The notes below the pieces were generated by a model. It searched no databases. It saw only the letters and a list, made by a program, of their open reading frames with translations, and was not told where the DNA came from. A program made the position numbers and the translations under genes. 11,924 nt of DNA from JAICLL01 sp035252155 (GTDB lineage Bacteria > Planctomycetota > Planctomycetia > Pirellulales > JAICIG01). Below, piece by piece: positions 1 through 7,041 of this stretch; the stretch's first letter is position 1, and each line of letters begins with the position of its first letter. The DNA lies in contig DATFDL010000794.1 in the NCBI GenBank assembly GCA_035252155.1, positions 1 through 11,924 on the forward strand. Direction: 5' to 3'.

Positions 1-420
1 GCCGACGAACCGCGCGACTATATGCTGCCCGAGGCCGAGGTCGAGGCGAGCCTGCTGCGGCACGATTACGAGGCGGCGGTCAAGCGATTGCTCGCCCATC
101 GAGCGGAGCTTGAGCCGCGAGGCATAAAGCATTTTGAACATCCTTTGATTGTGGCCCAGATCAAGTTGGGTCGGTTGGACGAGGCCCGAGAAATTGCCCG
201 GCGGGTGGCCGAGCGCGACGGCGACGATTTGCCCTTAGCCCTGGAATACGCGGCGGCGGGCGACGCGGCGGCCACCGAAGCGTCACTCGAAAAATGCCTG
301 GCCGACGCGCCCGCGCGGCTGGCCGAGATCTATCAGGAAGAATCGCTTGTCCCGCTCTTGGCCAGCGACGCCCTGGCCGAGTTCCGCGCCCGGCACCCGA
401 AACCGGAAGATGACGATTAG
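1..420 (+). CDS. C-terminal part of a helical-repeat (TPR-like) protein, 5' end outside window
   Basis: The reading frame is open from the first base and ends at a TAG at 418-420, so at least 139 residues of a longer protein are present. The visible part is rich in Ala, Leu, Glu and Arg and reads as paired amphipathic helices (for example YEAAVKRLLAHRAEL, then KLGRLDEAREIARRVAE). This is the spacing and composition typical of tetratricopeptide-like repeats, which serve as protein-interaction scaffolds. The end is acidic (PKPEDDD). No catalytic motif is visible. An ATG at 22 exists but has no ribosome-binding site, and the same frame continues upstream, so I treat it as internal. The specific function is unknown. 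I am fairly sure it is coding, less sure of the repeat class. Confidence 0.7.
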   Translation, partial: ADEPRDYMLPEAEVEASLLRHDYEAAVKRLLAHRAELEPRGIKHFEHPLIVAQIKLGRLDEAREIARRVAERDGDDLPLALEYAAAGDAAATEASLEKCLADAPARLAEIYQEESLVPLLASDALAEFRARHPKPEDDD

Positions 421-423
421 TGT

Positions 424-452
424 TTGACCCGCGTCTCCACCCTGATTAGGCT
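424..452 (+). promoter_or_regulatory. Weak candidate sigma-70-type promoter for the DUF4214 protein gene
   Basis: TTGACC at 424-429 (5 of 6 matches to the -35 consensus) is followed after 17 bases by TAGGCT at 447-452 (3 of 6 matches to the -10). It would give a leader of about 85 bases before the ATG at 546. The -10 is poor, so this is only a candidate. Confidence 0.25.
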
Positions 453-545
453 AGCAAGTCGGTGCCAGAGAACTGAAGAGACACGGTCACATCGCTGCTT
501 GCGCGAGGGGCGGTTGGCGGCAGATGAGACGGTGAGGGAGCAAAC

Positions 546-2882
546 ATGGACTGGTTCACGGGGTTGCGCCGGCGGAGGAGTGCTCGCAGGCGGTCGGAGG
601 GTTTGAGTAAAAAGCTGTTGCGCGGGCGATTGGAAGCCTTGGAAAGCCGCGCGTTGCTCACGACGTTTTACGTCGACAACAACCTGCTGGTGACGGCCGA
701 CCGCGACTCAAGTGGCGGGCTCTCGCCGGGCGACCAGGTCACCTTCGCCCACGGCCAAAACTATCAGCAAGCCGACTTGACATACAATAGCGCGCCGCTG
801 GACGGCGATGTCGGCACGGCGTTCAGCTCCCTCGGCCAGGCTCTCGCCTCGCCGCTCGTTCAGCCCGGCGACACCATCGACATCGCCGGCGGTACGTATT
901 CGGAAGGCGGCCTCACGATCAGTGAGAACCTGACGCTGGTTGGCGAGGGCAGCGTGGTCATCGCCGCGCCACAGGGTGCCTCGCAACCGGGGCTATCGAT
1001 CATCGATCAGCCCGATAACGTCGCAATCAAGAATCTCAGCATCCAGGGTTTTCCGACCAGTTTGTCTGATACGGGCGGCGGAACGCTCACGCTTGTCGAT
1101 GTGGGTTTGGTCGAGGGAGACAGCTCAGTCAGCAATTTGACAAACCTCGATGTGGTGAGCGACTCGGCTGCGACAAATACCGTCATCATCAATATTGTGC
1201 GGTACGTCCAGCCAGGTACGCCGATCGTGAACGGCGCCCCCGCGCCGTCGGCGAATGGATCTCCGGCGCCGAGCAACGTGCCCGACAATATCTGGAGCCC
1301 CGGCCAGTTTTTGATCGATTTTAGCGGCGTGAAGAACCTGTCGTTCGCCACGGGCGCCGGCGTCGACGATACAATCGGCGTCTCTCCCTTGCCCGACACG
1401 ACGGTCACCATCGACGGAAACGATTCGACGCCACCGGGCGCGCCGGGCGACACACTTGAGCTGGCGACCAATTTCTTTCCCGGTTCGAGTTTCACCGCCG
1501 CGCGAGACTCCACGGGCCTCTCAGGCACGTGGACGGTCAACGGTTCTCAGCCGGTGAATTTTTCGCACATCGCGTCGCTGAGTCCCGGCATCGGCACGCA
1601 GAACGTGCCGCCGATCACCGGCACACAAGGCGTCGACACCGGCAGCCAGGTCGTCGCGCAGTTCACCGATCCTACCGTCGATGCGGTGGCGGCGGGCGAT
1701 ACGGCCAAGATTTACTGGCAAGACGGTACGACATCGGCGGGCACGATCACCTACGATGCGGCTTCGGGCATTTATTCGGTGTTGGGCAGCCACACTTATA
1801 CCGAAGGCGGCAATTACACGGTGAGCGTAAGTCTGAATACACCCAGTGGCGTCGTGCTGTTGCCCAACGCCACCGCCAATATCGCCGCCACTACCACTCC
1901 TCAATTGTCGCCCATCAAACAATGGACCGTGTCGGTCACCGTTGGACAAAGCACAGCCAATCAGGACCTGGTGACGTTTGGCGACAGCGTCCATCTGCCG
2001 CCGAGCGACTACTCCGCTGAAATCAACTGGGGAGACGGGACGACGTCTTCCGGAACCATCGCTTACGATCCGGGCTCGTGGACGTTCACCGCCTTCGGCG
2101 ACCACTCCTACGCCCAACCGGGCACTGAGCAGATTGCCGTGACGATCTTTCGCGAGGGCGCCCTGGCCGGCACGATGAACGCCACCGCCTACGTGAGCGC
2201 GTCGAGCGGCGCTCCTGGGCAGACCGGCACGCCGCCGGCGACAGGAACGTCGGCGGCGACGCCCAGCGAACGGTTGGTGGCCCAAATTTACCACGATTTG
2301 CTGGGGCGGCCCGCCGACCCCGCAGGCCTGGCGTACTGGTCGAGCCATCTCGATGCGGGCATGCCACGCAGCCAGTTCGTCACCGACGTTCTCGCGAGCG
2401 CGGAATACCGCCGCGACGAGGTCAATTCGCTCTATCAGCACTACCTGCATCGCTCCGCCGATGCCTCGGCACTCGCGGCCGGCAGCGCGCTGCTGGCCCA
2501 AGGCATGACCGACAAGGGGCTGGCGGCGCTGATCATCGGCTCCGACGAGTATTTCGCGCTGCACGGTGGCACGAACGACGGTTTCGTCAGCGCTCTGTTC
2601 CAAGACGCTCTCGGCCGGCCGGTCGACGCCGGCGCAAAGAACGCCATTGAACTCGCTCTGGCCGACGGCGCGACGCGAGCGCAGATGGCGGCGATCGTCT
2701 TGGGCAGCCACGAATACCGCGCCGACCTGGTTGCGAACCTTTACCTTGAGCTGCTCAACCGCACGGTCGACGCGCCCAGCGCCGCCGCCTGGGCCGCCAT
2801 GCTCGACTCCGGCGCCACCGATGAGCAGGTTTTGGCGGCCATCGCCGCGTCGGACGAATTCTTGAACGACGCTACGAACTGA
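546..2882 (+). CDS. Secreted/surface protein with planctomycete N-terminal motif, PKD-like domains and C-terminal DUF4214 repeats
   Basis: This 778-residue protein probably acts outside the cytoplasm. Residues 8-16 are very Arg-rich, followed at 29-39 by LEALESRALLT, a motif found near the start of many large planctomycete extracellular proteins where a normal Sec signal is hard to see. Residues about 105-200 (DTIDIAGGTYSEGG and similar) look like right-handed beta-helix sequence. Residues about 365-445 and 460-545 are two PKD-like beta-sandwich units, each with a W-x-DGTT-S-GTI turn and an HTYTEGGNYTV/HSYAQPGTEQI strand. From residue 574 to the end there are four copies of a 45-50 residue unit (LYxxxLxRxxD...F..S.EYR), equivalent to two DUF4214 domains. 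A purine-rich GAGGGAG lies 6-7 bases before the ATG and supports this start. It is convergent with pheA, with only 6 bases between the stops. Likely cell-surface adhesion or structure, but the ligand and role are unknown. No enzyme active site is visible. Confidence 0.88.
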   Translation: MDWFTGLRRRRSARRRSEGLSKKLLRGRLEALESRALLTTFYVDNNLLVTADRDSSGGLSPGDQVTFAHGQNYQQADLTYNSAPLDGDVGTAFSSLGQALASPLVQPGDTIDIAGGTYSEGGLTISENLTLVGEGSVVIAAPQGASQPGLSIIDQPDNVAIKNLSIQGFPTSLSDTGGGTLTLVDVGLVEGDSSVSNLTNLDVVSDSAATNTVIINIVRYVQPGTPIVNGAPAPSANGSPAPSNVPDNIWSPGQFLIDFSGVKNLSFATGAGVDDTIGVSPLPDTTVTIDGNDSTPPGAPGDTLELATNFFPGSSFTAARDSTGLSGTWTVNGSQPVNFSHIASLSPGIGTQNVPPITGTQGVDTGSQVVAQFTDPTVDAVAAGDTAKIYWQDGTTSAGTITYDAASGIYSVLGSHTYTEGGNYTVSVSLNTPSGVVLLPNATANIAATTTPQLSPIKQWTVSVTVGQSTANQDLVTFGDSVHLPPSDYSAEINWGDGTTSSGTIAYDPGSWTFTAFGDHSYAQPGTEQIAVTIFREGALAGTMNATAYVSASSGAPGQTGTPPATGTSAATPSERLVAQIYHDLLGRPADPAGLAYWSSHLDAGMPRSQFVTDVLASAEYRRDEVNSLYQHYLHRSADASALAAGSALLAQGMTDKGLAALIIGSDEYFALHGGTNDGFVSALFQDALGRPVDAGAKNAIELALADGATRAQMAAIVLGSHEYRADLVANLYLELLNRTVDAPSAAAWAAMLDSGATDEQVLAAIAASDEFLNDATN

Positions 2883-2888
2883 GCCTGG

Positions 2889-4004
2889 TTATCCCACCGG
2901 CTGACTGCGGGGATACGAACCCAGCGTCTCGAGCCGCACGGCCCGCTTCTCCAAGGCAGTCAGCGCCTTGCGGACACGGGTATCGGTGAAATGCCCGTCG
3001 AGCTCGACGAAGAATAGATAGTGCCCTTCGCACTGCGGAATCGGGAACGACTCGATCCAGGTGAGGTTCAACTTGCCGCGTTTGAAGATGGTGATGGCGT
3101 CGGCCAGCGAACCGGGCCGATGGGCGACTTCGAACATCAGCGCGGTTTTGTCATGCCCGGTGCGCGCGGCGGGTTCATGCCCGAGCACGGCGAAGCGAGT
3201 GACGTTGGCCTGGTTGTCTTCAATGTTTTCGGCCAGCACGTCGAGACCGTAGTGAATGCCCGCTTGCACGCTGGCGATCGCCGCGGCCCCCGGCTTGTCT
3301 TGCGCCAGTTGGGCGGCGGTCGAAGTGCTGGTGACCTCGATCGGCCGGGCGGCGGGCAAGTGCCGCAGCAGCCAGTTGCGGCACTGCGAGAGCGCCTGCG
3401 GCCTGCTGTAAACCTCGGTCACGTCGGCCCGCGGGCAACGTCCCAAGAGATAATGATGGATCCGCAACTGCACCTCGCCGCAGATCCGCACCGGCAGCCG
3501 CGTGAACATGTCGAGCGTGTCGGCGATCCGGCCGTCGGTCGAGTTTTCGATGGGCACCACGCCAAAATTGGCATGCCCGCGGTTCACTTCCTCGAAGACC
3601 GCCGCGATGCTGCCCACCGGCACGCTCTCGGCGCCGGTGCCGAAACGGTCGAGCGCCGCCAAGTGGCTGTAGCTATAGGCCGGTCCAAGCACCGCCACGC
3701 GCTGCGGCTTTTCGAGCGAGCGCGCCCCGCTTATCAGCTCGCGAAACAGACCGCGCAAGCAGTCGTTGGTGAGCGGGCCTTTGTTGTGCGATATCGCACG
3801 CACAATGGCTTCGGGTTCGGGCTCCGGCGGACAATGCGTCGCCGAGTTGTTGAGCTTATGAAGCCGCGCGTAGAGCTTTGCCCGCTCGTTTGCTAGCTTC
3901 ACGAGTTCGCGGTCGGTCCGTTCAAGCTCGGCTTTGACCGAGGCTTCGCTCTCGGTGCGGGCGGCGGGACGCTTCGCGGCTTTGGATGCAGACTCTTTGG
4001 CCAT
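2889..4004 (-). CDS. pheA: Prephenate dehydratase with N-terminal chorismate-mutase-like and C-terminal ACT domains (P-protein)
   Basis: Cytoplasmic enzyme of phenylalanine synthesis: prephenate to phenylpyruvate, with a fused domain that in relatives converts chorismate to prephenate. At 371 residues it has normal P-protein length. Residues 1-22 are a basic, Ala-rich tail. Residues 23-98 align with AroQ chorismate mutase but several catalytic positions are changed (see findings). The dehydratase domain (about 101-275) is well preserved: GPAYSYSHLAA 108-117, GVVPIENSTDGRI 148-160, SRPQALSQC 200-208, TSTSTAA 225-231 and the NVTRF motif 267-271, which contains the catalytic Thr. The ACT domain (285-365) has KTALMFEVAHRPGSL and then LNLTWIESFP 312-321. 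In E. coli PheA the corresponding GALV and ESRP segments form the phenylalanine feedback site; here they are GSLA and ESFP. It is divergent from dnaK with a 552-base space, and a good promoter lies 62-90 bases upstream. No strong Shine-Dalgarno precedes the ATG. Confidence 0.93.
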   Translation of the reverse strand: MAKESASKAAKRPAARTESEASVKAELERTDRELVKLANERAKLYARLHKLNNSATHCPPEPEPEAIVRAISHNKGPLTNDCLRGLFRELISGARSLEKPQRVAVLGPAYSYSHLAALDRFGTGAESVPVGSIAAVFEEVNRGHANFGVVPIENSTDGRIADTLDMFTRLPVRICGEVQLRIHHYLLGRCPRADVTEVYSRPQALSQCRNWLLRHLPAARPIEVTSTSTAAQLAQDKPGAAAIASVQAGIHYGLDVLAENIEDNQANVTRFAVLGHEPAARTGHDKTALMFEVAHRPGSLADAITIFKRGKLNLTWIESFPIPQCEGHYLFFVELDGHFTDTRVRKALTALEKRAVRLETLGSYPRSQPVG

Positions 4005-4065
4005 GAGGCCGTTCCCAACTACCGTGCGGACAAAGACCTAGAGAGGCGGCAGGGTGACTGTGGCC

Positions 4066-4094
4066 CTTGTACTTTTGCTCGGGGCGGGTGTCAA
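4066..4094 (-). promoter_or_regulatory. Candidate sigma-70-type promoter of pheA
   Basis: On the minus strand a perfect TTGACA (4094-4089) is separated by exactly 17 bases from TACAAG (4071-4066), which has 4 of 6 matches to TATAAT. Transcription would start near 4059 and give a leader of about 55 bases before the pheA ATG at 4004. The position, orientation and spacing all fit. This is a sequence match only. Confidence 0.5.
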
Positions 4095-4100
4095 GCATCT

Positions 4101-4117
4101 ACTGCCAGAATGGCAGT
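4101..4117. promoter_or_regulatory. 17-bp palindrome just upstream of the pheA promoter
   Basis: ACTGCCA-gaa-TGGCAGT is a perfect inverted repeat with 7-base arms and a 3-base centre. It ends 7 bases upstream of the -35 box of the candidate pheA promoter, where an activator or repressor dimer could bind. It could equally form a short RNA hairpin or be part of the repeat cluster that follows. No regulator can be named. Confidence 0.35.
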
Positions 4118-4120
4118 TGT

Positions 4121-4209
4121 AGGGTTCAGGGTTCAGGGTTCAGAATTCCTGTGATCCTCGAACTGCGGGACTTTTGTTTGACTTTGCTGAACCCTGAACC
4201 CTGAGCCTT
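4121..4209. repeat. Inverted repeat of GGGTTCA heptamers (long hairpin)
   Basis: Positions 4121-4143 contain three tandem copies of the 7-base unit GGGTTCA. Positions 4187-4209 contain the reverse complement (repeated TGAACCC), with 21 of 23 bases paired to the left arm. The loop is 43 bases (4144-4186). The arms diverge only at their outer end. This resembles a repeated intergenic palindrome or a slippage-generated repeat. It has no T-tract typical of an intrinsic terminator, and it lies upstream of both flanking genes, so a terminator role for either is unlikely. Confidence 0.75.
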
Positions 4210-4214
4210 GAATC

Positions 4215-4354
4215 CTAGCCCGGATTATTCATCAGCCCACACGAACCCGAAGCGTAAGCGAGGACGAGAACCCGATTTACCTCGCTTACGCTTCGGGTTG
4301 GTGTATGACCGCCCTGGGATGCAAATCACGGAGCTGATGAATAATCCGGGCTAG
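4215..4354. repeat. 140-bp nested inverted-repeat element, possible MITE
   Basis: The outer arms are perfect 22-bp inverted repeats at 4215-4236 and 4333-4354, beginning CTAGCCCGG. Nested inside is a second inverted repeat, 20 bp perfect at 4244-4263 and 4280-4299 and 24 of 25 paired if extended to 4239-4263/4280-4304, with a 16-base loop (4264-4279). The right side carries about 28 unpaired bases (4305-4332). The element contains no ORF of its own. Each outer arm has TA as its second and third bases, so it can be read as 19-bp terminal repeats flanked by a TA duplication, the pattern of Tc1/IS630-type miniature elements. Because CTAG is its own reverse complement, the exact boundary cannot be fixed by eye. 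Confidence 0.8.
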
Positions 4355-4380
4355 TGCGTCAAAATGGCAGCATTTCAAGA

Positions 4381-4396
4381 CGGCATAACCTTTGCT
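4381..4396 (+). promoter_or_regulatory. Sigma-54-like promoter candidate upstream of dnaK
   Basis: CGGCATAACCTTTGCT contains GG (4382-4383) and GC (4394-4395) separated by exactly 10 bases, as required for sigma-54, and matches the TGGCACR-N4-TTGCW consensus except at two positions (C for the first T, T for the second C). The expected start is near 4407, giving a leader of about 150 bases. Such matches can occur by chance. I found no CIRCE (HrcA) or HAIR (HspR) operator in the space before dnaK. Confidence 0.3.
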
Positions 4397-4556
4397 TAAG
4401 GCAGTCTGTCATCGCGCGCAGGCGCCAGGAGGAAATACCCCCGGCGCCGGCGCTTGCATTTTTACGCATTTCAACGAGAAAACACGAAGCCGCGGCTCCA
4501 TCCGGCATGAGCCGATCCGACGGGCCGCTGGGCATTGACAATCAGGAGCTTTATCC

Positions 4557-6470
4557 ATGCCACATGGCGAAAAGATCATCGGCATCGACCTGGGCACCAC
4601 CAACTCCGTCGTCGCGGTGATGGAAGGTGGCGATCCCAAGGTCATTGCCAACCAAGAAGGCAATCGGCTGACGCCCAGCGTTGTGGCGTTCACCGATAAA
4701 GGCGATACGCTGGTCGGCGAACCTGCCCGGCGGCAAGCGGTGACCAACCCCAAACGCACCGTCTATTCGATCAAGCGATTCATGGGTCGCCGGCACAGCG
4801 AAGTGGCCAGCGAAGAGAAGATGGTGCCCTACGCGGTAGTCGGCGGTCCGCAGGATTATGTGAAGGTCAAGATCGGCGACAAGGAACACACTCCGCCCGA
4901 GATTTCGGCCAAGGTGCTGCGCAAGCTGAAAGAAGCCGCCGAGGCGTATCTGGGGCACAAGGTGAACAAGGCCGTCATCACCGTGCCGGCCTATTTCAAC
5001 GACGCGCAGCGGCAGGCCACCAAAGACGCCGGTCAGATCGCCGGCCTGGAGGTCGCGCGGATCATCAACGAGCCGACCGCGGCCGCCATGGCTTACGGGC
5101 TCGACAAAAAGCAGTCTGAAAAGATCGTGGTGTTCGATCTCGGCGGCGGCACGTTCGATGTCTCCATTTTGCAAGTCGACGAGGGGCTGTTCCGCGTGAT
5201 CAGCACCAACGGCGACACACATCTGGGCGGCGACGACTTTGACCAGGTGCTTATCAACTATGTGGCCGACGAGTTCAAAAAAGAACAGGGCATCGACCTG
5301 CGCAAAGACGCCATGGCTCTGCAACGGCTGCAAGAGGCCTGCGAAAAGGCCAAGAAAGAGCTGAGCGGGCAGAGCACCACCGACATCAACCTGCCGTTCA
5401 TCACGGCCGACGCCAGCGGCCCCAAGCACCTGCAGATGAGCATCACCCGTTCGAAGCTCGAGCAACTGCTCGATCCGCTGATCGAGCGCTGCCGCGGGCC
5501 GGTGATGCAGGCCCTGGCCGACGCCAAGATGAAACCCAGCGAGATCGACGAGGTCGTGCTGGTGGGCGGCTCGACGCGCGTGCCCAAGGTAGTGGATCTG
5601 GTCAAAAAGATCTTCAACAAAGAACCGCACAAGGGAGTCAACCCCGACGAAGTCGTGGCGGTAGGCGCGGCGATTCAGGGAGGCGTGCTTGGCGGCGAAG
5701 TCAAAGACGTCTTGCTATTGGACGTCACTCCGCTGTCGCTGGGCATCGAGACGCTGGGCGGCATCATGACCCGGCTGATCGACCGCAACACGACGATCCC
5801 CACCGAGAAGAAAAATGTCTTCAGCACCGCCGACGACAGCCAGACGGCGGTGACGATCCGTGTGTTCCAGGGTGAGCGCGAGATGGCCAACGACAACCGC
5901 TTGCTTGGCCAGTTCAACTTGGAGGGCATTCCGCCGGCGCCCCGCGGCGTGCCGCAGATTGAGGTCAAGTTCGACATCGACGCCAATGGCATCCTGAATG
6001 TTTCGGCGAAAGATCTCGGCACAGGCAAAGAACAAACCGTCAAGATCGAGCAATCGAGCGGTCTGAACGAGAGCGAGATCGAACGGATGCGCAAAGACGC
6101 CGAGTCTCACGCCGAGGAAGACAAGCACAAGCGCGAGCTGGCTGAGGCCCGAAACCAGGCCGACACGATGTGCTTCCAGATGGAAAAGCTGATGAAAGAG
6201 CACACCGACAAACTTTCGGGCTCGGACAAGGCTCCGTTGGAAGCGGCCATCAAGAAGACGCGCGACGTGGCCCAAGGCTCCGACGTGCAGGCGATCAAGT
6301 CGGCGGTGTCGGAGCTGGAACAGGTCTCGCACGCTTTGGGCAAGACGCTCTACGAATCGCAGGCCCGTGCGGCCGGCGCTGCCCCCGGCGCCGACGGCGG
6401 AGCGGCGAAGCCATCGGGCGGCGAAGAAGACGCCATCGACGCGGAATTCGAGGTCAAGGACTCAAAGTAA
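4557..6470 (+). CDS. dnaK: Molecular chaperone DnaK (Hsp70)
   Basis: ATP-dependent cytoplasmic chaperone that binds exposed hydrophobic segments, folds new proteins with DnaJ and GrpE, and feeds aggregates to ClpB. At 637 residues it is standard DnaK length. The nucleotide-binding domain shows GIDLGTTNS 9-17, the catalytic Lys at 73 (SIKRFMGR), INEPTAAAMAYGL, the second phosphate loop DLGGGTFD 194-201 with Thr199, and GGSTRVP 337-343. The hydrophobic interdomain linker VLLLD lies at 385-389. The beta substrate-binding domain, helical lid and the usual acidic tail DAIDAEFEVKDSK follow. The start is fixed by AGGAG at 4544-4548, eight bases upstream. No dnaJ or grpE is adjacent. The upstream space contains a repeat element and a sigma-54-like site; downstream it converges on the Uma2 gene with only 16 bases between the stops. 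Confidence 0.98.
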   Translation: MPHGEKIIGIDLGTTNSVVAVMEGGDPKVIANQEGNRLTPSVVAFTDKGDTLVGEPARRQAVTNPKRTVYSIKRFMGRRHSEVASEEKMVPYAVVGGPQDYVKVKIGDKEHTPPEISAKVLRKLKEAAEAYLGHKVNKAVITVPAYFNDAQRQATKDAGQIAGLEVARIINEPTAAAMAYGLDKKQSEKIVVFDLGGGTFDVSILQVDEGLFRVISTNGDTHLGGDDFDQVLINYVADEFKKEQGIDLRKDAMALQRLQEACEKAKKELSGQSTTDINLPFITADASGPKHLQMSITRSKLEQLLDPLIERCRGPVMQALADAKMKPSEIDEVVLVGGSTRVPKVVDLVKKIFNKEPHKGVNPDEVVAVGAAIQGGVLGGEVKDVLLLDVTPLSLGIETLGGIMTRLIDRNTTIPTEKKNVFSTADDSQTAVTIRVFQGEREMANDNRLLGQFNLEGIPPAPRGVPQIEVKFDIDANGILNVSAKDLGTGKEQTVKIEQSSGLNESEIERMRKDAESHAEEDKHKRELAEARNQADTMCFQMEKLMKEHTDKLSGSDKAPLEAAIKKTRDVAQGSDVQAIKSAVSELEQVSHALGKTLYESQARAAGAAPGADGGAAKPSGGEEDAIDAEFEVKDSK

Positions 6471-6486
6471 GCAGGCGTGTGGCGTC

Positions 6487-7041
6487 CTACGGCTCGAAGA
6501 GCCGGCGCGCGGCGATGCGAAGCCCGGTAAGCGGTGGTGGGAACGTCAGTTCGTCGTCATCGCTTAAGGCAGTGCCGGGCTGATCGGCGCTGTAAGCAAA
6601 AACGCTTTGCGATTGAGCATCGACGACGTACACCAGATCGACTCCCGCATTAAGATATTCGCTAACCTTGGCCAACACCTTGGGCCAACGATCGGTGGGC
6701 GAACGGACTTCGATGGCCAGTTCGGGGACGACCGACGGGTAACCGGCCGGGTCGGCCCCCTTGGGAATGCGAGAAAAACTGTAAAAAGAAACGTCGGGGC
6801 CGCGAACCGTGTCGGGGCCGCGCTCGGTAACGACGCCCGCATCATTACTTAGAATGTGTCCAAGCTGGTGCTCATCGGCATAATTGCCGATGAGCCGACC
6901 GAGGAGGGCGCAGAGTTTACCGTGGCGGAAATTGGGAACGTTCATCGTTACGATTCTTCCGCGCACCAGTTCGGTGGGACAACCATTGTCCGGGAGCCGC
7001 AAATACTCTTCAGCGGTCAGCAACGATTCAGTGGTGGCCAT
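6487..7041 (-). CDS. Uma2-family (DUF820) putative endonuclease
   Basis: A 184-residue protein of the Uma2/DUF820 family, which has a PD-(D/E)xK nuclease-like fold. The true activity and target are unknown; the family occurs in many copies in cyanobacteria and planctomycetes. The N-terminus LLTAEEYLRLPDNG...ELVRGRIV is the typical opening. Key positions are Asp83 (VRGPDVSF), Glu111 in PELAIEVRSP and Lys125 in LAKVSEYLNAGVDLVYVVD, matching the family order D...ExV.SP...Kv.eYl.aGv. I chose the ATG at 7041 because homology begins there. An in-frame upstream start at 7128 would add 29 basic, low-similarity residues. Neither start has a clear Shine-Dalgarno. It sits antisense between dnaK and clpB and looks like an insertion into a chaperone locus. 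Confidence 0.87.
   Translation of the reverse strand: MATTESLLTAEEYLRLPDNGCPTELVRGRIVTMNVPNFRHGKLCALLGRLIGNYADEHQLGHILSNDAGVVTERGPDTVRGPDVSFYSFSRIPKGADPAGYPSVVPELAIEVRSPTDRWPKVLAKVSEYLNAGVDLVYVVDAQSQSVFAYSADQPGTALSDDDELTFPPPLTGLRIAARRLFEP
6490..6504. terminator. Short GC hairpin at the dnaK/Uma2 convergent junction
   Basis: CGGCTC-gaa-GAGCCG forms a perfect 6-bp stem with a 3-base loop, 20 bases after the dnaK stop. It overlaps the last codons of the Uma2 gene, so the match may be fortuitous. No T-tract follows in either direction, so it would be a weak or Rho-assisted terminator at best. Confidence 0.28.

Noticed and set aside
1521..2711. Long open frame (396 codons) on the minus strand opposite the DUF4214 gene
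   Set aside because: It is antisense to a gene with clear domain structure and its translation is Arg/Gly/Ala-rich low-complexity sequence with no family features, a typical GC-rich shadow frame.
3021..3896. Plus-strand open frame (291 codons) opposite pheA
   Set aside because: The minus strand encodes intact prephenate dehydratase motifs throughout this interval; the plus-strand translation has no family features.
4427..4433. Perfect AGGAGGA in the dnaK leader
   Set aside because: No ATG or GTG follows within ribosome-binding distance and no plausible small ORF begins there, so it is probably chance.
4454..4482. TTGCAT as a possible -35 box for dnaK
   Set aside because: At 16-18 bases downstream only AGAAAA-like sequence is present, a poor -10 match.
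4551..5630. Long minus-strand open frame (359 codons) opposite dnaK
   Set aside because: Antisense to an unmistakable DnaK; its His/Asp/Leu-rich translation mirrors dnaK codon usage and carries no recognisable motif.
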